Below, in pieces: positions 30,920 to 40,814 of a stretch of 64,000 nucleotides of DNA (position 1 is its first letter; each line of letters opens with the position of its first letter). The notes under the pieces are model-generated. The model did no database searches, was not told the origin of the DNA, and saw only the letters and a list, made by a program, of their open reading frames with translations. The DNA comes from Bog-473 sp963719485 (GTDB lineage: Bacteria; Actinomycetota; Acidimicrobiia; Acidimicrobiales; RAAP-2), in NCBI GenBank assembly GCA_963719485.1, contig OY970387.1:4092001-4156000 (forward strand), given 5' to 3'. Both the position numbers and the translations under genes were made by a program.

Positions 30920-32070
30920 TCACCGGCAATCGAGGCCCATACTGCGGGCGATTGCGTTCCTCTGAATCTGACTGGTCCCTCCTGAAATAGGCGCAACAAT
31001 TGATTCGCGCCAGCGGAAACTCATCACACTCTCGGTAGAGAACCCCTGGCCGGCCAGAACCTGCATGCCCAACCGCGCGGCCGCCACGTACGTTTCTGAT
31101 CCCTTCAACTTGGCCATCGACGCCTCCCTGGCAGCAGGCTGCCCCTGGACAATTGGCACGCAGCCCTGTAGGAGAGCAGACGAGCCGAGTCGATCTCGAC
31201 CTGCATGTCGGCCAACGCGTGGGCAATGGCCTGAAAATTCCCGATCGGCTTGCCGAACTGCTGTCGCTCCTTGGCATATGACAGCGCTTCGTCGAGAGTC
31301 GCCTGAGCCACGCCAACGTACCCACCACTGAGCAGAACCCGTTCGAGCTCGAGACTGGACAGTAAGATGTCCCAACCACGGTTGAGCGGTCCGACCAGAT
31401 TTTCCTTCGAAACGACAACATCCTCAAGGAAGACTTCATTGGTCCCCAGAAGGTGCCGAGCCAAAGTGGGAATGCGCCGGATCTCGACACCAGGACTCCG
31501 GGGGTCGACGATGAACAGGCTCAGGCCCTTGTGTTTTCCGGCGGCGGGATCCGTACGAACGTACATAGCAATAAGGGCCGCATCGAGCCCTGCGCCCGTG
31601 CACCACATCTTCTGTCCGTTCAGAATAAAGCTGTCTCCACGCTCCACAGCCGAAGTACGCATGGCAGCAACATCCGAACCTGCGTCTGGCTCACTGATCG
31701 CAATAGCAATGCGGTACTCCCCCCGCAGAAAGCCCTCGCGGAAACGGTCCCGCTGTTGATCGTTACCCCACTCGTAAACGGTGAGCCCAGGAACAAAGGT
31801 GCCGACATACGCCATCGCTATGTCGAGGCTGGCGCGCCCGAGACTCTCAGCCATGAGGACAAGGTCGAGAGGCGTCCCTCCCCCACCGCCCCACTCCTCA
31901 GGGAAAGGGAGTCCGAACCAATCAAGTTCTGCCATCGACTTCCACAAGTCGGAGGGAAACGTGCTCTCCTCGTCCCATTGTTTCGCCAGTTCAGGCGGGC
32001 AGTGGCGATCTACGAACGCATCAGCCGATGCCTTCAGCATCTGCTGTTCGTCGGTCAATTCGAAATCCAT
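30920..32070 (-). pseudogene. Acyl-CoA dehydrogenase broken by a frameshift
   Basis: From ATG 32070 (AGGAAAC upstream) the frame encodes a normal dehydrogenase: AISEPDAGSDVAAM, LNGQKMWCTGAGLDAALIA, KERQQFGKPIGNFQAIAHAL and ARLLSYRAACQLS. Near 31150 it shifts into nonsense and stops at 31105. The missing C-terminus continues in another frame (GQPAAREASMAKLKGSETYV, then GGTSQIQRNAIARSMGL) to the stop at 30920. Losing one base near 31150 explains this, so the gene was about 383 codons. It is either a recent pseudogene or a sequencing/assembly error, since the rest is intact. Confidence 0.85.
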
Positions 32071-32093
32071 TGTTTCCTTTCGTAGATGTCCCT

Positions 32094-33008
32094 CTACCTA
32101 CGGGCCGGTTCAGGGAGACCCCGGGGAGCAACCTCGTACAGACGTCGCAAGCCTGAGCCAATCTCGTCCGCCTGTAGGCGTTGATCTGACTGGGCCCAAT
32201 ACGATTCACCGGACTCGACATTCCATGGCCTGACACGCTGCAGGGCATTGCCACTGACACGAAGCACGGCCCCGGTGAGCCACGCTGATTCCCTGGATGC
32301 CAACCAGGCCACCACGGGGGACGAATTCGCAGGGTCCAAGGGATCCCACCGCCCCTCCTCCGTCGACTCGCGACTTCGAGCGGACGCCAGCATGCGAGTG
32401 AACGCCAACGGAGAGATGGCGTTGGCGGTGACGCCGTAACGCTCCATTTCCATGGCGGTGATCATGGTGAGGTTCGCAATGCCGGCCTTGGCGGCGCCGT
32501 AGTTCGCCTGCCCGATATTGCCGAACAGACCAGTTCCTGACGTCGTATTGATGACCCGACCGGAGACCTCGCCGCCAGCCTTGGCCAGGGCGCGCCATCG
32601 GTCACAGGCGTGCTTGGTAAGGGCAAAGGTTCCCTTCAGATTGACGGCTACCACCGCGTCGAAGTCCTCCTCTGACATGGAGGTGATCATCCGATCCCGG
32701 ACAATGCCTGCGTTGTTCACAACGATGTCCAGGCCATCAAAGTGGTCAGCAGCCTCGTCCACGAGTGCCTTGGCGGCTTCCCAATCGCTCACAGACGAAT
32801 GGTTCGCGATAGCAGTGCCTCCCAGCGCCTCAATTTCCGAAACGACTGAGTCTGCAGGATTCTCTATCTCGGCAGTTCCATCGAGTGCCACTCCGTAGTC
32901 GTTGACGACCAGAGCGGCGCCTTGGCGCGCAAGTTCGAGACAGTGACTCCGTCCGATTCCACGACCACCTCCCGTCACGATCGCGACTCGTCCATCTAGC
33001 AAGCTCAT
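32094..33008 (-). CDS. SDR-family oxidoreductase ((3R)-hydroxyacyl-CoA dehydrogenase-like)
   Basis: 304 aa with AAAGGAG upstream. It has TGGGRGIG (cofactor), VVNNAGIVRDRM and YGAAKAGI (catalytic YxxxK). The insert VVNDYGVALDGTAEIENPAD after the first Rossmann unit is typical of MFE-2/HSD17B4-like hydroxyacyl-CoA dehydrogenases. The C-terminal ~60 residues extend past the SDR core. It should oxidise a 3-hydroxyacyl-CoA to the ketoacyl-CoA in beta-oxidation. It sits in a leftward operon with the frameshifted acyl-CoA dehydrogenase (23 bp) and the LLM oxidoreductase. Confidence 0.88.
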   Translation of the reverse strand: MSLLDGRVAIVTGGGRGIGRSHCLELARQGAALVVNDYGVALDGTAEIENPADSVVSEIEALGGTAIANHSSVSDWEAAKALVDEAADHFDGLDIVVNNAGIVRDRMITSMSEEDFDAVVAVNLKGTFALTKHACDRWRALAKAGGEVSGRVINTTSGTGLFGNIGQANYGAAKAGIANLTMITAMEMERYGVTANAISPLAFTRMLASARSRESTEEGRWDPLDPANSSPVVAWLASRESAWLTGAVLRVSGNALQRVRPWNVESGESYWAQSDQRLQADEIGSGLRRLYEVAPRGLPEPARR

Positions 33009-33084
33009 GGGATTCTCCTTTGAAAACTGCTACTGAGAGTTCTGACCAGAAACGGACGGCACCACGACGACCGAGGAGGCGAAC

Positions 33085-34119
33085 TCAGGCCGACCTGATG
33101 TCAGCAGCAAGGGTGCGCCAACGAGCGGCAATCTCAGGACTTCTCCGCCAATCGCCAGCCGGGCCGTAGATGAACAGGCGGTCTGCCCGACCCGTGTACT
33201 TCTCAAGGAGTGCACTCGCCAGGTGGTCCCACGTTGCGGTCACCGCGAACAGGTCCAGCAAGTCATCGGTAAAGGCAGAGATCATGCCGTCCACATCACC
33301 CGCGCGTTGCAGTGCATTCAGCTCGTCTGTCAGTTCGCCCAGCCCATGAACGTCGAAGACCGATCGGTAGGCGGGCGTTGAGCCGTAGAACGCAAGCTGC
33401 CGCCGAGCCGCCATACGTTGGGTTGCGACCAGTTCGTCATCGTCCTCCAACACGATGACGAAGCCACCGACGGTCAAGCTGACGTCCTTCCGGGAGCGAC
33501 CCGCGCTTGTGGCGCCCTCGGCTACGGCCGGCACGATGACCTCATCGAGATATTTCTGGGTATGGAATGGGTGAATGTGAAATCCCTCACAGGTCTCGCC
33601 CGCGATCTGCGCCATGCGAGGATTTACACCGGCGATGTAGATGGGAATGTTCGGATGCTCGATAGCCCCAGGATTGAAGAAATCCGTGAGCAAAGAGAAA
33701 GAGTAGAAGTCCCCTTCGAACTTCAAGCGTTCTTCGCCTTGGAACGCTCGGAAGATGGCTCGGACGGCCTCTACGTATTCCCGCAGGCGACGAGCAGGCT
33801 GTGAGTACGGGACCGAAAACCGCCGTTGGATGTGGGCCTTCACCTGGGCCCCGAGCCCAAGGATGAACCTGCCGTCCGTCGCCTGGGCAAGATCCCACGA
33901 GGCCTGAGCAATGACCATCGGGCTGCGGGGAAAGGCAAGAGTAATCCCGGTACCCAGGTACAGGTTGTTCGTTGCCGTGGTCGCCACCGAGGCGCCCAGG
34001 AGGGGGTTGTGAGACGACTCGGTGAACCACATCCCCGAACAGCCCAGGTCTTCGACCTCACTGGCCAACGACGGCAGATCCTTCAGGGGTCTACTGAACG
34101 CACAGACATCGAATTCCAT
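33085..34119 (-). CDS. LLM-class (F420-dependent type) oxidoreductase
   Basis: 344 aa luciferase-like monooxygenase-fold protein. It shows LASEVEDLGCSGMWFTE, LYLGTGITLAFPRSPMV, DGRFILGLGAQVKAH (all conserved LLM stretches) and IYIAGVNPRMAQIAGE. Length and pattern match the actinobacterial F420-dependent subfamily rather than FMN luciferases. It would reduce or oxidise a carbonyl/enone intermediate with F420. It is the first gene of the leftward unit, divergent from the thiolase. Confidence 0.87.
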   Translation of the reverse strand: MEFDVCAFSRPLKDLPSLASEVEDLGCSGMWFTESSHNPLLGASVATTATNNLYLGTGITLAFPRSPMVIAQASWDLAQATDGRFILGLGAQVKAHIQRRFSVPYSQPARRLREYVEAVRAIFRAFQGEERLKFEGDFYSFSLLTDFFNPGAIEHPNIPIYIAGVNPRMAQIAGETCEGFHIHPFHTQKYLDEVIVPAVAEGATSAGRSRKDVSLTVGGFVIVLEDDDELVATQRMAARRQLAFYGSTPAYRSVFDVHGLGELTDELNALQRAGDVDGMISAFTDDLLDLFAVTATWDHLASALLEKYTGRADRLFIYGPAGDWRRSPEIAARWRTLAADIRSA

Positions 34120-34351
34120 AGCCTCAATATATTAGAGTTGCGCTATATATGAAAATGGACGAGATTAGCGGTCCTATGCGTTTGTCGGCCGGATTGGGGC
34201 TTGATCGATTCCATCCTGGGAGGCGATTCGATACTCGGCATTTGCAGCCAGCAATCGGGGCCGGTGCTCCATCCACCGACCGAGGCCGCCATGTAGAGCA
34301 TGGAGGCAAGACCCGCGGGATTCTGAAGGCATTTCTTTCTCGGCCGCCGTC
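34120..34351. promoter_or_regulatory. Divergent region LLM / thiolase
   Basis: 232 bp without a credible ORF. Close to the LLM start are two AT-rich blocks, caatatattag (34130-34140) and gctatatat (34142-34150), forming an imperfect inverted repeat that suits an operator or -10 elements for the two divergent units. Confidence 0.4.
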
Positions 34352-35524
34352 ATGAGGGACGTCGTCATCGCCGGGGCCGTCAGAACTCCAATAGGCCGAC
34401 GCAACGGCGGGTTGGCTGGCATGCACCCGGCAGACTTGCTGGCACACGTCTTCGGTGAGCTCGTGAAACGAACGGGCATCGAGCCCGCTGAAGTTGGACA
34501 GGTCGTCGGCGGATGCGTGACGGCGGCGGGGGAACAGTCCTACAACATCACCCGGACCGCTTGGCTCGCCGCCGGCCTTCCCTACAGCGTTGCCGCAACC
34601 ACCGTTGACTCCCAATGCGGATCGGGCCAGCAGGCCGTCGACCTTGCGATTGCTCTTGTGAGTAGCGGCGCCGTCGACATGGCAGTCGGATGCGGAGTTG
34701 AGTCCATGAGCAGGGTCCCGATGGGATCGAGCAGTGCTGCCGGTCCCAGAGCACCCCTGTCACCGAACTACCTGTCACAGTACGAATGGATCAGCCAGTT
34801 CGAGGCTGCCGAACGAATGGCTGTGGCGTGGGGGGTGTCCCGGCTTGAAGCAGACACCTTCGCCCTCTCGTCGCAGGATCGAGCGATCCAGGCACGATCC
34901 GAGGGACGTTTCACACGCGAGATCGTTCCGGTTTCCGTGGAGAGCAGAGACTCCGACGGACGCCCTCTTGGCAACGCTGTTCTCGTTCAAGAAGACGAAG
35001 GGCCGCGTGAATCATCTCTCGACACCCTCGCACTCCTGAAACCGATCCTCGGTGGAGAGGGCATTCATACGGCCGGAAACTCATCTCAGATATCCGACGC
35101 GGCGGCAGCACTACTCATCACAACAAAAGACCGGGCCACTGCATTGAACCTTCCTATCTTGGCCAGAGTCCTCGATCATGGGATGGTCGGGTCGGACCCT
35201 GTCTTGAAGCTGAGCGGGCCGATCCCGGCCACCCATCATGTTCTGAATCGCCGTCATATGCGGATTGCCGACTTGGACATTATTGAGATCAACGAAGCAT
35301 TCGCGTCGGTTGTTCTGGCCTGGGAGCGCGAGTTCCACCCTGACATGCAACGAGTCAACCCGAATGGTGGCGCCATTGCCCTCGGACATCCGCTCGGCGG
35401 GAGCGGAGCACGGTTACTCGTAACTGCGCTCTTCGAACTCGAGCGCACAGATAGGTCGACCGCTTTCGTCACCATGTGCTGTGGCGGTGGCCTGGGAACA
35501 GCCACACTTCTCGAACGCATTTGA
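34352..35524 (+). CDS. Thiolase (acetyl-CoA acetyltransferase family)
   Basis: 390 aa, a complete biosynthetic/degradative thiolase. The acyl-accepting Cys is in VDSQCGSGQQA near 91. The His is in NGGAIALGHPLGGSGAR, and the second Cys in CCGGGLGTA near the C-terminus. This is the last step of beta-oxidation, releasing acetyl- or propionyl-CoA; FadA5/FadA6-type thiolases of steroid degradation are close in layout. It heads a plus-strand unit with an SDR and an alpha/beta hydrolase. Confidence 0.92.
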   Translation: MRDVVIAGAVRTPIGRRNGGLAGMHPADLLAHVFGELVKRTGIEPAEVGQVVGGCVTAAGEQSYNITRTAWLAAGLPYSVAATTVDSQCGSGQQAVDLAIALVSSGAVDMAVGCGVESMSRVPMGSSSAAGPRAPLSPNYLSQYEWISQFEAAERMAVAWGVSRLEADTFALSSQDRAIQARSEGRFTREIVPVSVESRDSDGRPLGNAVLVQEDEGPRESSLDTLALLKPILGGEGIHTAGNSSQISDAAAALLITTKDRATALNLPILARVLDHGMVGSDPVLKLSGPIPATHHVLNRRHMRIADLDIIEINEAFASVVLAWEREFHPDMQRVNPNGGAIALGHPLGGSGARLLVTALFELERTDRSTAFVTMCCGGGLGTATLLERI

Positions 35525-35682
35525 TTGCGATACGAGCGAAGCAGAATGGAATCACGCATGCAGTCACCACGTCGCTTAGACCTGGAGCCCCACGCCGTGA
35601 GCGCTTCAGGCGTCGGATCTCCGCAGCCAAGGATGACTGCGGAGCAATTAGTCGAGACAGGAACTAGGAGGCCTTTGGTCAG

Positions 35683-36465
35683 ATGGGCGATATCACCGGC
35701 GAACTCTCAGAGATCTTCACGCAGTTCGACGTCAGCGGGAAGCGTGCGCTCATCACCGGCGCCAGTTCGGGTCTTGGAAAGAGATTTGCCCAGGTACTAG
35801 ACGCGGCCGGTGCGCGGGTCGCCATCGTCGCTCGCCGCCTGCCACTGCTCGAAGAGCTTGCTGGGCGCTTGGCCGACCCTGTGGTCATTGCCGCGGACCT
35901 CACCGATCCGCTTGCTCCGGCCCTCGTCGTCGAGTCGGCCAGCCAGCAATTGGGTCACATCGATATTCTCGTAAACAACGCAGGACGGTCGGTCGTTGGC
36001 CCGGCGGTGAACGACTCAACGTTCCGGTCAGTCGTTGACCTCAACCTCATCGTCCCATTTGAACTGTCGCGGCGAGCTGCGACACTCGCGATGGAAGACT
36101 CGAGTCCACTTTCGATCATCAACGTGACCTCCATTTTCGGGGTCGTTGGATCTCGCTTGCCGCAAGCCTCCTACGTCGCAAGCAAGGCAGGCCTCGCCCA
36201 CTTGACCGGCCAATTGGCGAACGAGTGGGCACGCTCCGGAATCCGGGTCAATGCCATCGCCCCCGGCTGGTTCCCCTCCGAGATCACCCAAGAGACCATG
36301 TTCGATGACCCAAAGGGTGCGCAGTTTGTGGAACGGAACACACCCATGGGCCGAGGCGGTGCGCCTCACGAACTCGACGGACCGCTTCTCTTTCTGGCAT
36401 CAGACGCCTCGTCGTACGTGACTGGACACGTTCTCGTCGTGGATGGCGGTTGGACGATCATCTGA
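35683..36465 (+). CDS. SDR-family oxidoreductase
   Basis: 260 aa, classical SDR: TGASSGLG, ILVNNAGRSV, catalytic Ser in NVTSIFGVVG, YVASKAG and the C-terminal VLVVDGGWTI typical of FabG-like enzymes. An AGGAGG sits 12 bases before ATG 35683. It would act on a hydroxy/keto group of a CoA ester or alcohol. It lies 158 bp after the thiolase on the same strand and 129 bp before the hydrolase. Confidence 0.88.
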   Translation: MGDITGELSEIFTQFDVSGKRALITGASSGLGKRFAQVLDAAGARVAIVARRLPLLEELAGRLADPVVIAADLTDPLAPALVVESASQQLGHIDILVNNAGRSVVGPAVNDSTFRSVVDLNLIVPFELSRRAATLAMEDSSPLSIINVTSIFGVVGSRLPQASYVASKAGLAHLTGQLANEWARSGIRVNAIAPGWFPSEITQETMFDDPKGAQFVERNTPMGRGGAPHELDGPLLFLASDASSYVTGHVLVVDGGWTII

Positions 36466-36594
36466 TGCCGTGGCACTCTCAAATCGACCAAGACGTGTGC
36501 TCACCTTCCATCCTCACGGGCGGGACTCCCCATGGCCGGGGATCACCACGTGTGGAACCGAAACCTTAGAAGCGTCCTTTACGAAAGGATCGGT

Positions 36595-37296
36595 GTGAGT
36601 TCATTTGTCCTGATTCACGGCGCCTGGCACGGTGGTTGGTGCTGGGAAACCGTCGCTAAGGACCTGTCACAAGCCGGACACGATGTCTACACCCCGACCC
36701 TGACGGGTTTGGCAGAACGGTTCGATCCAACCGACACGACGACAGGCCTCGATACGCACGTCTCTGACGTGGTGGAGCTCATAGAGCGCGAAGGTCTGTC
36801 ACAAGTTGTCATCTGTGCTCATTCCTATGGCGGGATGGCCGCTACTGGAGCCGTTGACCAGCTGTCTGACCTCGTGCGTTCACTCGTCTACCTTGATGCC
36901 TTCGTGCCGAAGAACGGCGACAGCGTCGCAAGTCTTTCGGGCGCCCCGCACATCGACGCTGACCACATCCCCTCGCCTCCGGCCTCTTGGTTTGGGCTGT
37001 CCGGAGACGACGCCGCTTTGGTCGACGCCAAGCTCACCCCGCAGCCGGCGAGAACCTTTGTCCAGTCGATCAGCCTCAGAAGAGTTCCGACCTGCTCGCG
37101 GACATATATTCTCGCCACGAAGTGGGAGTCAATGCACCACTTCCAGTCCAGTTTCGCCGATGCATCGGCCAACCCCACTTGGAGCACGAGAAGCATCGAC
37201 GGTTCGCACGATCTGATGATTGACCGACCGCACGAACTCAGCGCGATGCTCATCGACCTAGACAATGAGGCAGCCAGGGCGCAAGTCACACGTTGA
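36595..37296 (+). CDS. Alpha/beta hydrolase
   Basis: 233 aa from GTG 36595, preceded by GAAAGGA; a longer frame from 36532 is rejected. It shows the oxyanion motif HGAWHGGWCW, nucleophile Ser in CAHSYGGM, and His in DGSHDLMID, as in the salicylate/pyrethroid-esterase-like AB_hydrolase_6 group. It could hydrolyse an ester, a thioester or a ring-cleavage product. It ends 84 bp from the convergent acyl-CoA ligase, with a hairpin between. Confidence 0.85.
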   Translation: MSSFVLIHGAWHGGWCWETVAKDLSQAGHDVYTPTLTGLAERFDPTDTTTGLDTHVSDVVELIEREGLSQVVICAHSYGGMAATGAVDQLSDLVRSLVYLDAFVPKNGDSVASLSGAPHIDADHIPSPPASWFGLSGDDAALVDAKLTPQPARTFVQSISLRRVPTCSRTYILATKWESMHHFQSSFADASANPTWSTRSIDGSHDLMIDRPHELSAMLIDLDNEAARAQVTR

Positions 37297-37341
37297 GATC
37301 TCGTCACCCTCGTTGCACTTGGATCCCGCCAATCGGCACTG

Positions 37342-37375
37342 TCGGTACCAGCCACTCCGTGTGACTGGTGACCGA
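37342..37375. terminator. Hairpin between convergent genes
   Basis: tcggtaccag (37342-37351) pairs with ctggtgaccga (37365-37375) with one bulged G. It is placed between the stops of the alpha/beta hydrolase and the convergent acyl-CoA ligase. No T-tract is present. Confidence 0.45.
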
Positions 37376-37380
37376 TATCT

Positions 37381-39459
37381 CTAGGACCTCTCGAAGGGCA
37401 CCGCCAGGACGTCTCCGGCGAGGACGCGGCCGTCAGGAACCAGGAACAGCGGGTTGACTTCGATGGTGGCCCAGTCCGACAAGGAGCCATCTGTGAACTC
37501 GCGAGCGATGGTCGTCACATAGTCCACGAAACCATGACGAGTTTGTGGCTTCGAAAACAGCCCACGTAGACCCGCCAGGTCGATCAGACGCTCGACATCG
37601 TCCGCCTCAGCTGGCAATGGGGCAGTTGCGTGATGCATGGTCGCTTCCGCAAGGGCCCCACCCAGACCAACTGTCACGGCCGGGCCGAGGTGGGGATCGC
37701 GAACCAAGCCGAGCAGCATCTCGACACCCTGTACCTGCTCCTCAACCAGGAAGCCGTCGAGCGTCAGCCCTCTCACCACCGATTGCTCCCGGATCCGCTG
37801 ACACGCAAGCGCTAGATCGCTCAGGTTGCAGATGCCCAACTCCACGCCACCCACCTGGGCTTTGTGGGCGACCCCCGGCAGAATGCCCTTCACGACGACC
37901 GGAAAGCCAAGGTGCCATGACTCGAGCGTCGTATCGCTCTCCTGAGGAATCGTCACTCCAGGTACGACTGACAGGCCAGCCTCGACGAGAAGCTCGCGAC
38001 CAGCCGCTTCAGAAAGGAACGTCGGATCGACGCTCGGTGCGGAATGACTCGATGCCGTGCCCTGATCAGTTGCCGCCTGCTCGCCCTCGGTCAGCGCGGC
38101 GAGCGCCTCCATCGTCGTTCGAATCCCTTGGAGGACCGCCAGGAGCGGATACCTGTCTTCCAGTTCATCTATCCATGCCGTGCGGGCCTGAGAGCCCAGA
38201 GAGACGAGCAGGACGGGCTTGCCGGCTGATTTCCCCGCGTTCGCGAGCAGTTCCAGGTAGTCACGGTGCCATACCCGGCCGGGAGAGTGGTCGGGAAACG
38301 AGGTCGTGAACGGCATCAGGAGCGCGTCGACCGTTGGGTCATTCGCGACCAGATCGAAGATGGCATCCGGCGGGACACCGACGACTCGACCGGACAGGTC
38401 GAGCGGATTGCCAACATGGCCCGTCTCGGAAATCAGCTCTCGAAGCTTCGATACCGTTTCGCCGTCCAACGGAGACAGTGGCACGCCATGGGACATGGCG
38501 AGGTCGCCAATCAGACTGGCAGCGCCCCCCGAGCCACTGATAACTGCCAAACCTTTCTTCCGGTTCAACGGCGGCAATTGAGCGGCCAACCGTGCCCCTC
38601 TTGCCAATTCGGTTGGATCTTCGAAACGGACCGCACCATGTCGTGTCAAGATGGACTCAACGACGGCGTCAACGCCGGCCACGCTCGCTGTGTGTGACCT
38701 CATGACCTCTTGGGCCAGCTCGCTGCGCCCTGGCTTTATATAGAGGAATCGACGCCCGGATGCCGCGAGACGATCAAGTACACCAGCAAGAGCCTGTGGA
38801 CGCGGACCCATCGACTCGAGATACGCACAGACGACGGTCGTTGAGGACCGATCGACAAATGTCTCCAGAGCATCAACCAGATCGAACGAGCTTGCATTGC
38901 CCAACGCCAGAGCGAGATCGATACCCAAACCTTCTGCAAGAACTCCACCCATCATGCTCGAGAGCATTGCGCCGCTCTGACTCATGAGTGACACCGATCC
39001 GGCTCTCAACGTCGCAGGTAGTCCTCCGGTAGCAATGACCTTGGCCGTCGCGTCAGCAAAACCGCCGCCGTTGGGACCAATGAGCGCGACATCCTCGGAT
39101 TTCGCCCACTCGACGAGCGCCGCCTCGCGTTCCCTACCTGCATCCGTACCACTTTCTGCGAAGCCATCAGAAAACACGAGGATCGTGCGACATCCATGGC
39201 TCGCAAGGTCCTTTGCAGCATCAAGACACGCTTCCGCCCGAAGCAGGACGACCCCTAGGTCGATTGGCTCCCGTACTCGGTCAAGAGATGGCAGGACGGC
39301 GACATCGGCGACCATCTTTTCCCGCGGATGTATCGGGTAGATGGTGCCTTCAAATCCATTGTCCCTGAGGGTCTGAATAAACCCCCGAGCAAAGAGCTGT
39401 TGCGAAGCCCCGATGATCGCGACCGACTGCGGGACAGACGTGAACGGCTTCGAACTCAC
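37381..39459 (-). CDS. NDP-forming acyl-CoA ligase (acetyl-CoA synthetase type, fused subunits)
   Basis: 692 aa from GTG 39459, which has GAAGAAGGA six bases upstream; a TTG at 39477 is also in frame. The N-terminal CoA-binding domain has VAIIGASQQLFARGF and LIGPNGGGFAD. A ligase domain follows with the SHTASVAG loop, and the C-terminus is an ATP-grasp domain (FPVVVKGILPGVAHKAQVGG, ATIEVNPLFL). The enzyme makes or uses acyl-CoA with ATP or GTP and phosphate. In this cluster it could activate the imported acid or recover energy from a CoA ester. It is downstream of the enoyl-CoA hydratase gene on the same strand. Confidence 0.88.
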   Translation of the reverse strand: MSSKPFTSVPQSVAIIGASQQLFARGFIQTLRDNGFEGTIYPIHPREKMVADVAVLPSLDRVREPIDLGVVLLRAEACLDAAKDLASHGCRTILVFSDGFAESGTDAGREREAALVEWAKSEDVALIGPNGGGFADATAKVIATGGLPATLRAGSVSLMSQSGAMLSSMMGGVLAEGLGIDLALALGNASSFDLVDALETFVDRSSTTVVCAYLESMGPRPQALAGVLDRLAASGRRFLYIKPGRSELAQEVMRSHTASVAGVDAVVESILTRHGAVRFEDPTELARGARLAAQLPPLNRKKGLAVISGSGGAASLIGDLAMSHGVPLSPLDGETVSKLRELISETGHVGNPLDLSGRVVGVPPDAIFDLVANDPTVDALLMPFTTSFPDHSPGRVWHRDYLELLANAGKSAGKPVLLVSLGSQARTAWIDELEDRYPLLAVLQGIRTTMEALAALTEGEQAATDQGTASSHSAPSVDPTFLSEAAGRELLVEAGLSVVPGVTIPQESDTTLESWHLGFPVVVKGILPGVAHKAQVGGVELGICNLSDLALACQRIREQSVVRGLTLDGFLVEEQVQGVEMLLGLVRDPHLGPAVTVGLGGALAEATMHHATAPLPAEADDVERLIDLAGLRGLFSKPQTRHGFVDYVTTIAREFTDGSLSDWATIEVNPLFLVPDGRVLAGDVLAVPFERS

Positions 39460-39630
39460 GTTTTTCCTTCTTCGCAAATTAGCGGGAACACGTCGCTCCC
39501 GGCCGTATCGAAAAACTCATCGCCGCTGGGTCGACGACTCGGACCCGTGGCCTCTTGGGCCATCTGCGAGGTTCTCATTCGAAGGCACTGGATGAATCAA
39601 CCAGTCCCCTCAGAAGTGATGGCATAACCC

Positions 39631-40452
39631 TCAGAGTCGCGCGATATCGTCGTCAAAGTCTCCGTCCCGGGATGGCAACGCAGCCTTGAGGCCACCTTCC
39701 ACCGCTTCAGCCCACCAGGCCTGGTTCTCCGGGGTCGGAGGATGGCCGACGATCATATTCTGCACCGACTTCATGTTCACCAGGCCCTGGAGTTCGTACA
39801 TTCGGTGGATGCTCATTTTGGCGGCCTGAAAGTGCTCTGTCGGGATCTTCCTGAGCTCCTCTGCCCAGCGTCGTGTCTCCGCCTCAACCTCTTCAACCGG
39901 CACCACTCTCTGCACGATATGTAGGTCGTGTGCTTGTTCAGCGTCAAACCAGCCGCCCATCATGATCATCTTTTTGAGCATGCGCATCGGAATTTGCATG
40001 TGGAAAGGCTCCCCACCGACGCCGCGCGCGGCCTCCCGCGAATGTTCAAAACTAAACCGTGTGCCTTCGGCTGCAATGAGAAAGTCGAAGTTACCCAGGA
40101 TCAGCATTGCCCGCGGTCCGACGTAACCATGCACTCCGGCGATGAGCGGCTTCATGAAATACCACGCTCGGCGCAGATGGGGCGGGGCGTTTGGATCCTT
40201 CTCAACGAAGTTGCCCGTCTCGATGTAACTCTCCCCCGCCTCGATGAGGTCGGCCCCAGCGGAGAACACCTTTCCGGCGCCGCGGAGCATCACAACCTTC
40301 ACCTCGTCCTCGAGCATGGCTTCCATCAAGATTTGATCGAAGTCGGTCTGCATCTGGCGGCTCAGCGCATTGCGCTTCTCCGGACGATTCAGCAAAACAT
40401 CGGCGATGCCCCCGTCGATGCTCACCGTGAGGTGCTCATATTCTGTCTTCAT
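39631..40452 (-). CDS. Enoyl-CoA hydratase/isomerase-like protein, atypical active site
   Basis: 273 aa crotonase fold with AAAGG upstream of ATG 40452. The start (DVLLNRPEKRNALSRQM) and the oxyanion segment FSAGADLIEAG are standard. In the second oxyanion region the usual GGGxELAL is HGYVGPRAMLILGNFD, and the second catalytic Glu region reads FSFEHSREAARGVGGEP. So the Glu at the first acid/base position is missing. It may catalyse another crotonase reaction (isomerase, hydrolase or C-C cleavage). It is transcribed away from the epoxide hydrolase gene. Confidence 0.82.
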   Translation of the reverse strand: MKTEYEHLTVSIDGGIADVLLNRPEKRNALSRQMQTDFDQILMEAMLEDEVKVVMLRGAGKVFSAGADLIEAGESYIETGNFVEKDPNAPPHLRRAWYFMKPLIAGVHGYVGPRAMLILGNFDFLIAAEGTRFSFEHSREAARGVGGEPFHMQIPMRMLKKMIMMGGWFDAEQAHDLHIVQRVVPVEEVEAETRRWAEELRKIPTEHFQAAKMSIHRMYELQGLVNMKSVQNMIVGHPPTPENQAWWAEAVEGGLKAALPSRDGDFDDDIARL

Positions 40453-40814
40453 CGAGACCTTTCGCTATCGGATCCCCTATATACGAGGCCCCATATAGCG
40501 TACACGGCTCTCTCGATCGTCGCCAGGTTCGACGCGCCAATATGGACTTCCACACCCCGCAGCTCCCGCCGGGCAGCGCAGATGATCCTGGCAGCAACTC
40601 CCTCAGTAAACGTCCACGTCAGACCGCCCATCTCGCGCTCCCTGAGCCGCCGCTCGGCCCTCGCCCGCCCCCTCCTTCAGTCCACGCGGGGCGCTGGCCG
40701 CGGATGCAGTGCCGCCCAATCTCTACTTGACACGCCCACTTGAAGAAGGAAATATCCAAATCGACACCACGCCTCTATCTTGGTCCCATCTAACCGCTGA
40801 AGGTGGTTTATTCC
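40453..40814. promoter_or_regulatory. Divergent region hydratase / epoxide hydrolase
   Basis: 362 bp. It has ctatat/atatag (an inverted repeat near 40479-40500) close to the hydratase start and CCAATATGG at 40537-40545, the reverse complement of the recurring CCATATTGG. A 60-codon minus-strand ORF (40449-40631) overlaps but has no ribosome site or family match, and I do not call it a gene. Confidence 0.4.

Noticed and set aside
40449..40631. 60-aa minus-strand ORF upstream of the hydratase
   Set aside because: Overlaps the hydratase start, lacks a ribosome site and matches no family; lies in a control region.
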